A DNA stretch of 64,000 nt from Thalassospira lucentensis (GTDB lineage: Bacteria; Pseudomonadota; Alphaproteobacteria; Rhodospirillales; Thalassospiraceae), in NCBI RefSeq assembly GCF_001613805.1, contig NZ_LPVY01000020.1:1-64000 (forward strand). The letters are read 5' to 3'. Position 1 is the first letter of the stretch; each line of letters opens with the position of its first letter. The translations under genes and the position numbers were made by a program. Under the pieces are notes generated by a model. That model had not been told where the DNA came from. It made no database searches and worked only from the letters and a program-made list of their open reading frames with translations. Shown here one piece after another: positions 63,910 to 64,000 of this stretch.

Positions 63910-64000
63910 ATGCGGTTTCTGCTTAAACTGACGGCTGCTGCCGTTCTGGCCGCCGCCCTGACCGGTCAGGCGCTGGCGAACGAGAAAATCAAGATCGGCG
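63910..64000 (+). CDS. metQ: Methionine ABC importer binding protein, 5' end (partial)
   Basis: The first 30 codons are in the window, up to its right edge. MRFLLKLTAAAVLAAALTGQ ALA is a signal peptide, then NEKIKIG, the start of a mature NlpA/MetQ domain. No lipobox Cys is seen, so it may be a soluble periplasmic protein rather than a lipoprotein. AAGGAG precedes the ATG. Identity rests mainly on its place after metNI. Confidence 0.8.
   Translation, partial: MRFLLKLTAAAVLAAALTGQALANEKIKIG

Noticed and set aside
1-64000. CRISPR arrays, tRNA or rRNA genes, insertion sequences, integrases
   Set aside because: No regularly spaced repeats, tRNA-like cloverleaf, rRNA stretch, transposase or terminal inverted repeats were seen by eye on either strand.

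Overview
The window is chromosomal DNA of an alphaproteobacterium. The supporting evidence is an RpoA N-terminus of the alphaproteobacterial type, adk lying between secY and rpsM, an Atp12 F1-ATPase chaperone, DUF1244, a SAM-II riboswitch, and propionyl-CoA carboxylase genes. The gene mix and codon style suggest Rhodospirillales, perhaps a Thalassospira-like marine bacterium. The genus is inference only; nothing was searched.

Region 1 (1-14350) is the end of tuf followed by the S10, spc and alpha ribosomal protein operons in the usual order: rpsJ-rplC-rplD-rplW-rplB-rpsS-rplV-rpsC-rplP-rpmC-rpsQ-rplN-rplX-rplE-rpsN-rpsH-rplF-rplR-rpsE-rpmD-rplO-secY-adk-rpsM-rpsK-rpoA-rplQ. A strong hairpin lies between rplO and secY, further hairpins flank rpoA, and a good intrinsic terminator follows rplQ.

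Region 2 (14400-36340) is housekeeping and metabolism: a DegP/HtrA protease with a 12-bp inverted repeat covering its ribosome binding site, rarA, azoreductase, a fluoride channel, rluC, several HAD phosphatases, a Tat-type dienelactone hydrolase, an NMT1/THI5-type ABC importer, Atp12, a lone ABC exporter membrane domain, propionyl-CoA carboxylase (pccB-pccA), acylphosphatase, a secreted acid phosphatase and a DMT exporter.

Region 3 (36350-46250) carries DUF4336, a D-2-hydroxyacid dehydrogenase, threonylcarbamoyl-AMP synthase, an MFS transporter, cysQ, an FtrA-type regulator divergent from a rhodanese, a GNAT, DUF2750, and a fused Memo-AMMECR1 protein.

Region 4 (46250-48440) is an AT-rich island with a single ORF, an ABC-type ATPase joined to a DUF4435/TOPRIM-like domain. 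This resembles the OLD/PARIS class of phage-defence proteins. It lies between the two divergent parts of an AmmeMemoRadiSam locus (Memo-AMMECR1 to the left, the radical SAM enzyme to the right).

Region 5 (48455-58182) has the radical SAM enzyme, GNATs, a LysR/quinone oxidoreductase pair, NnrS with an FNR/NnrR-type box, leucyl aminopeptidase with the Pol III chi subunit, a homocysteine methyltransferase family protein and a TetR regulator.

Region 6 (58195-62064) is the most unusual part: a three-gene minus-strand operon whose middle gene is a full-length animal-type protein-arginine deiminase (peptidyl-citrulline forming) with all expected catalytic residues, flanked by two unrecognised proteins. 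Region 7 (62243-64000) is the methionine importer metN-metI-metQ (metQ cut by the window end), preceded by a SAM-II riboswitch and an intrinsic terminator that together look like a transcriptional switch.

No tRNA, rRNA, CRISPR array, integrase or insertion sequence was recognised.
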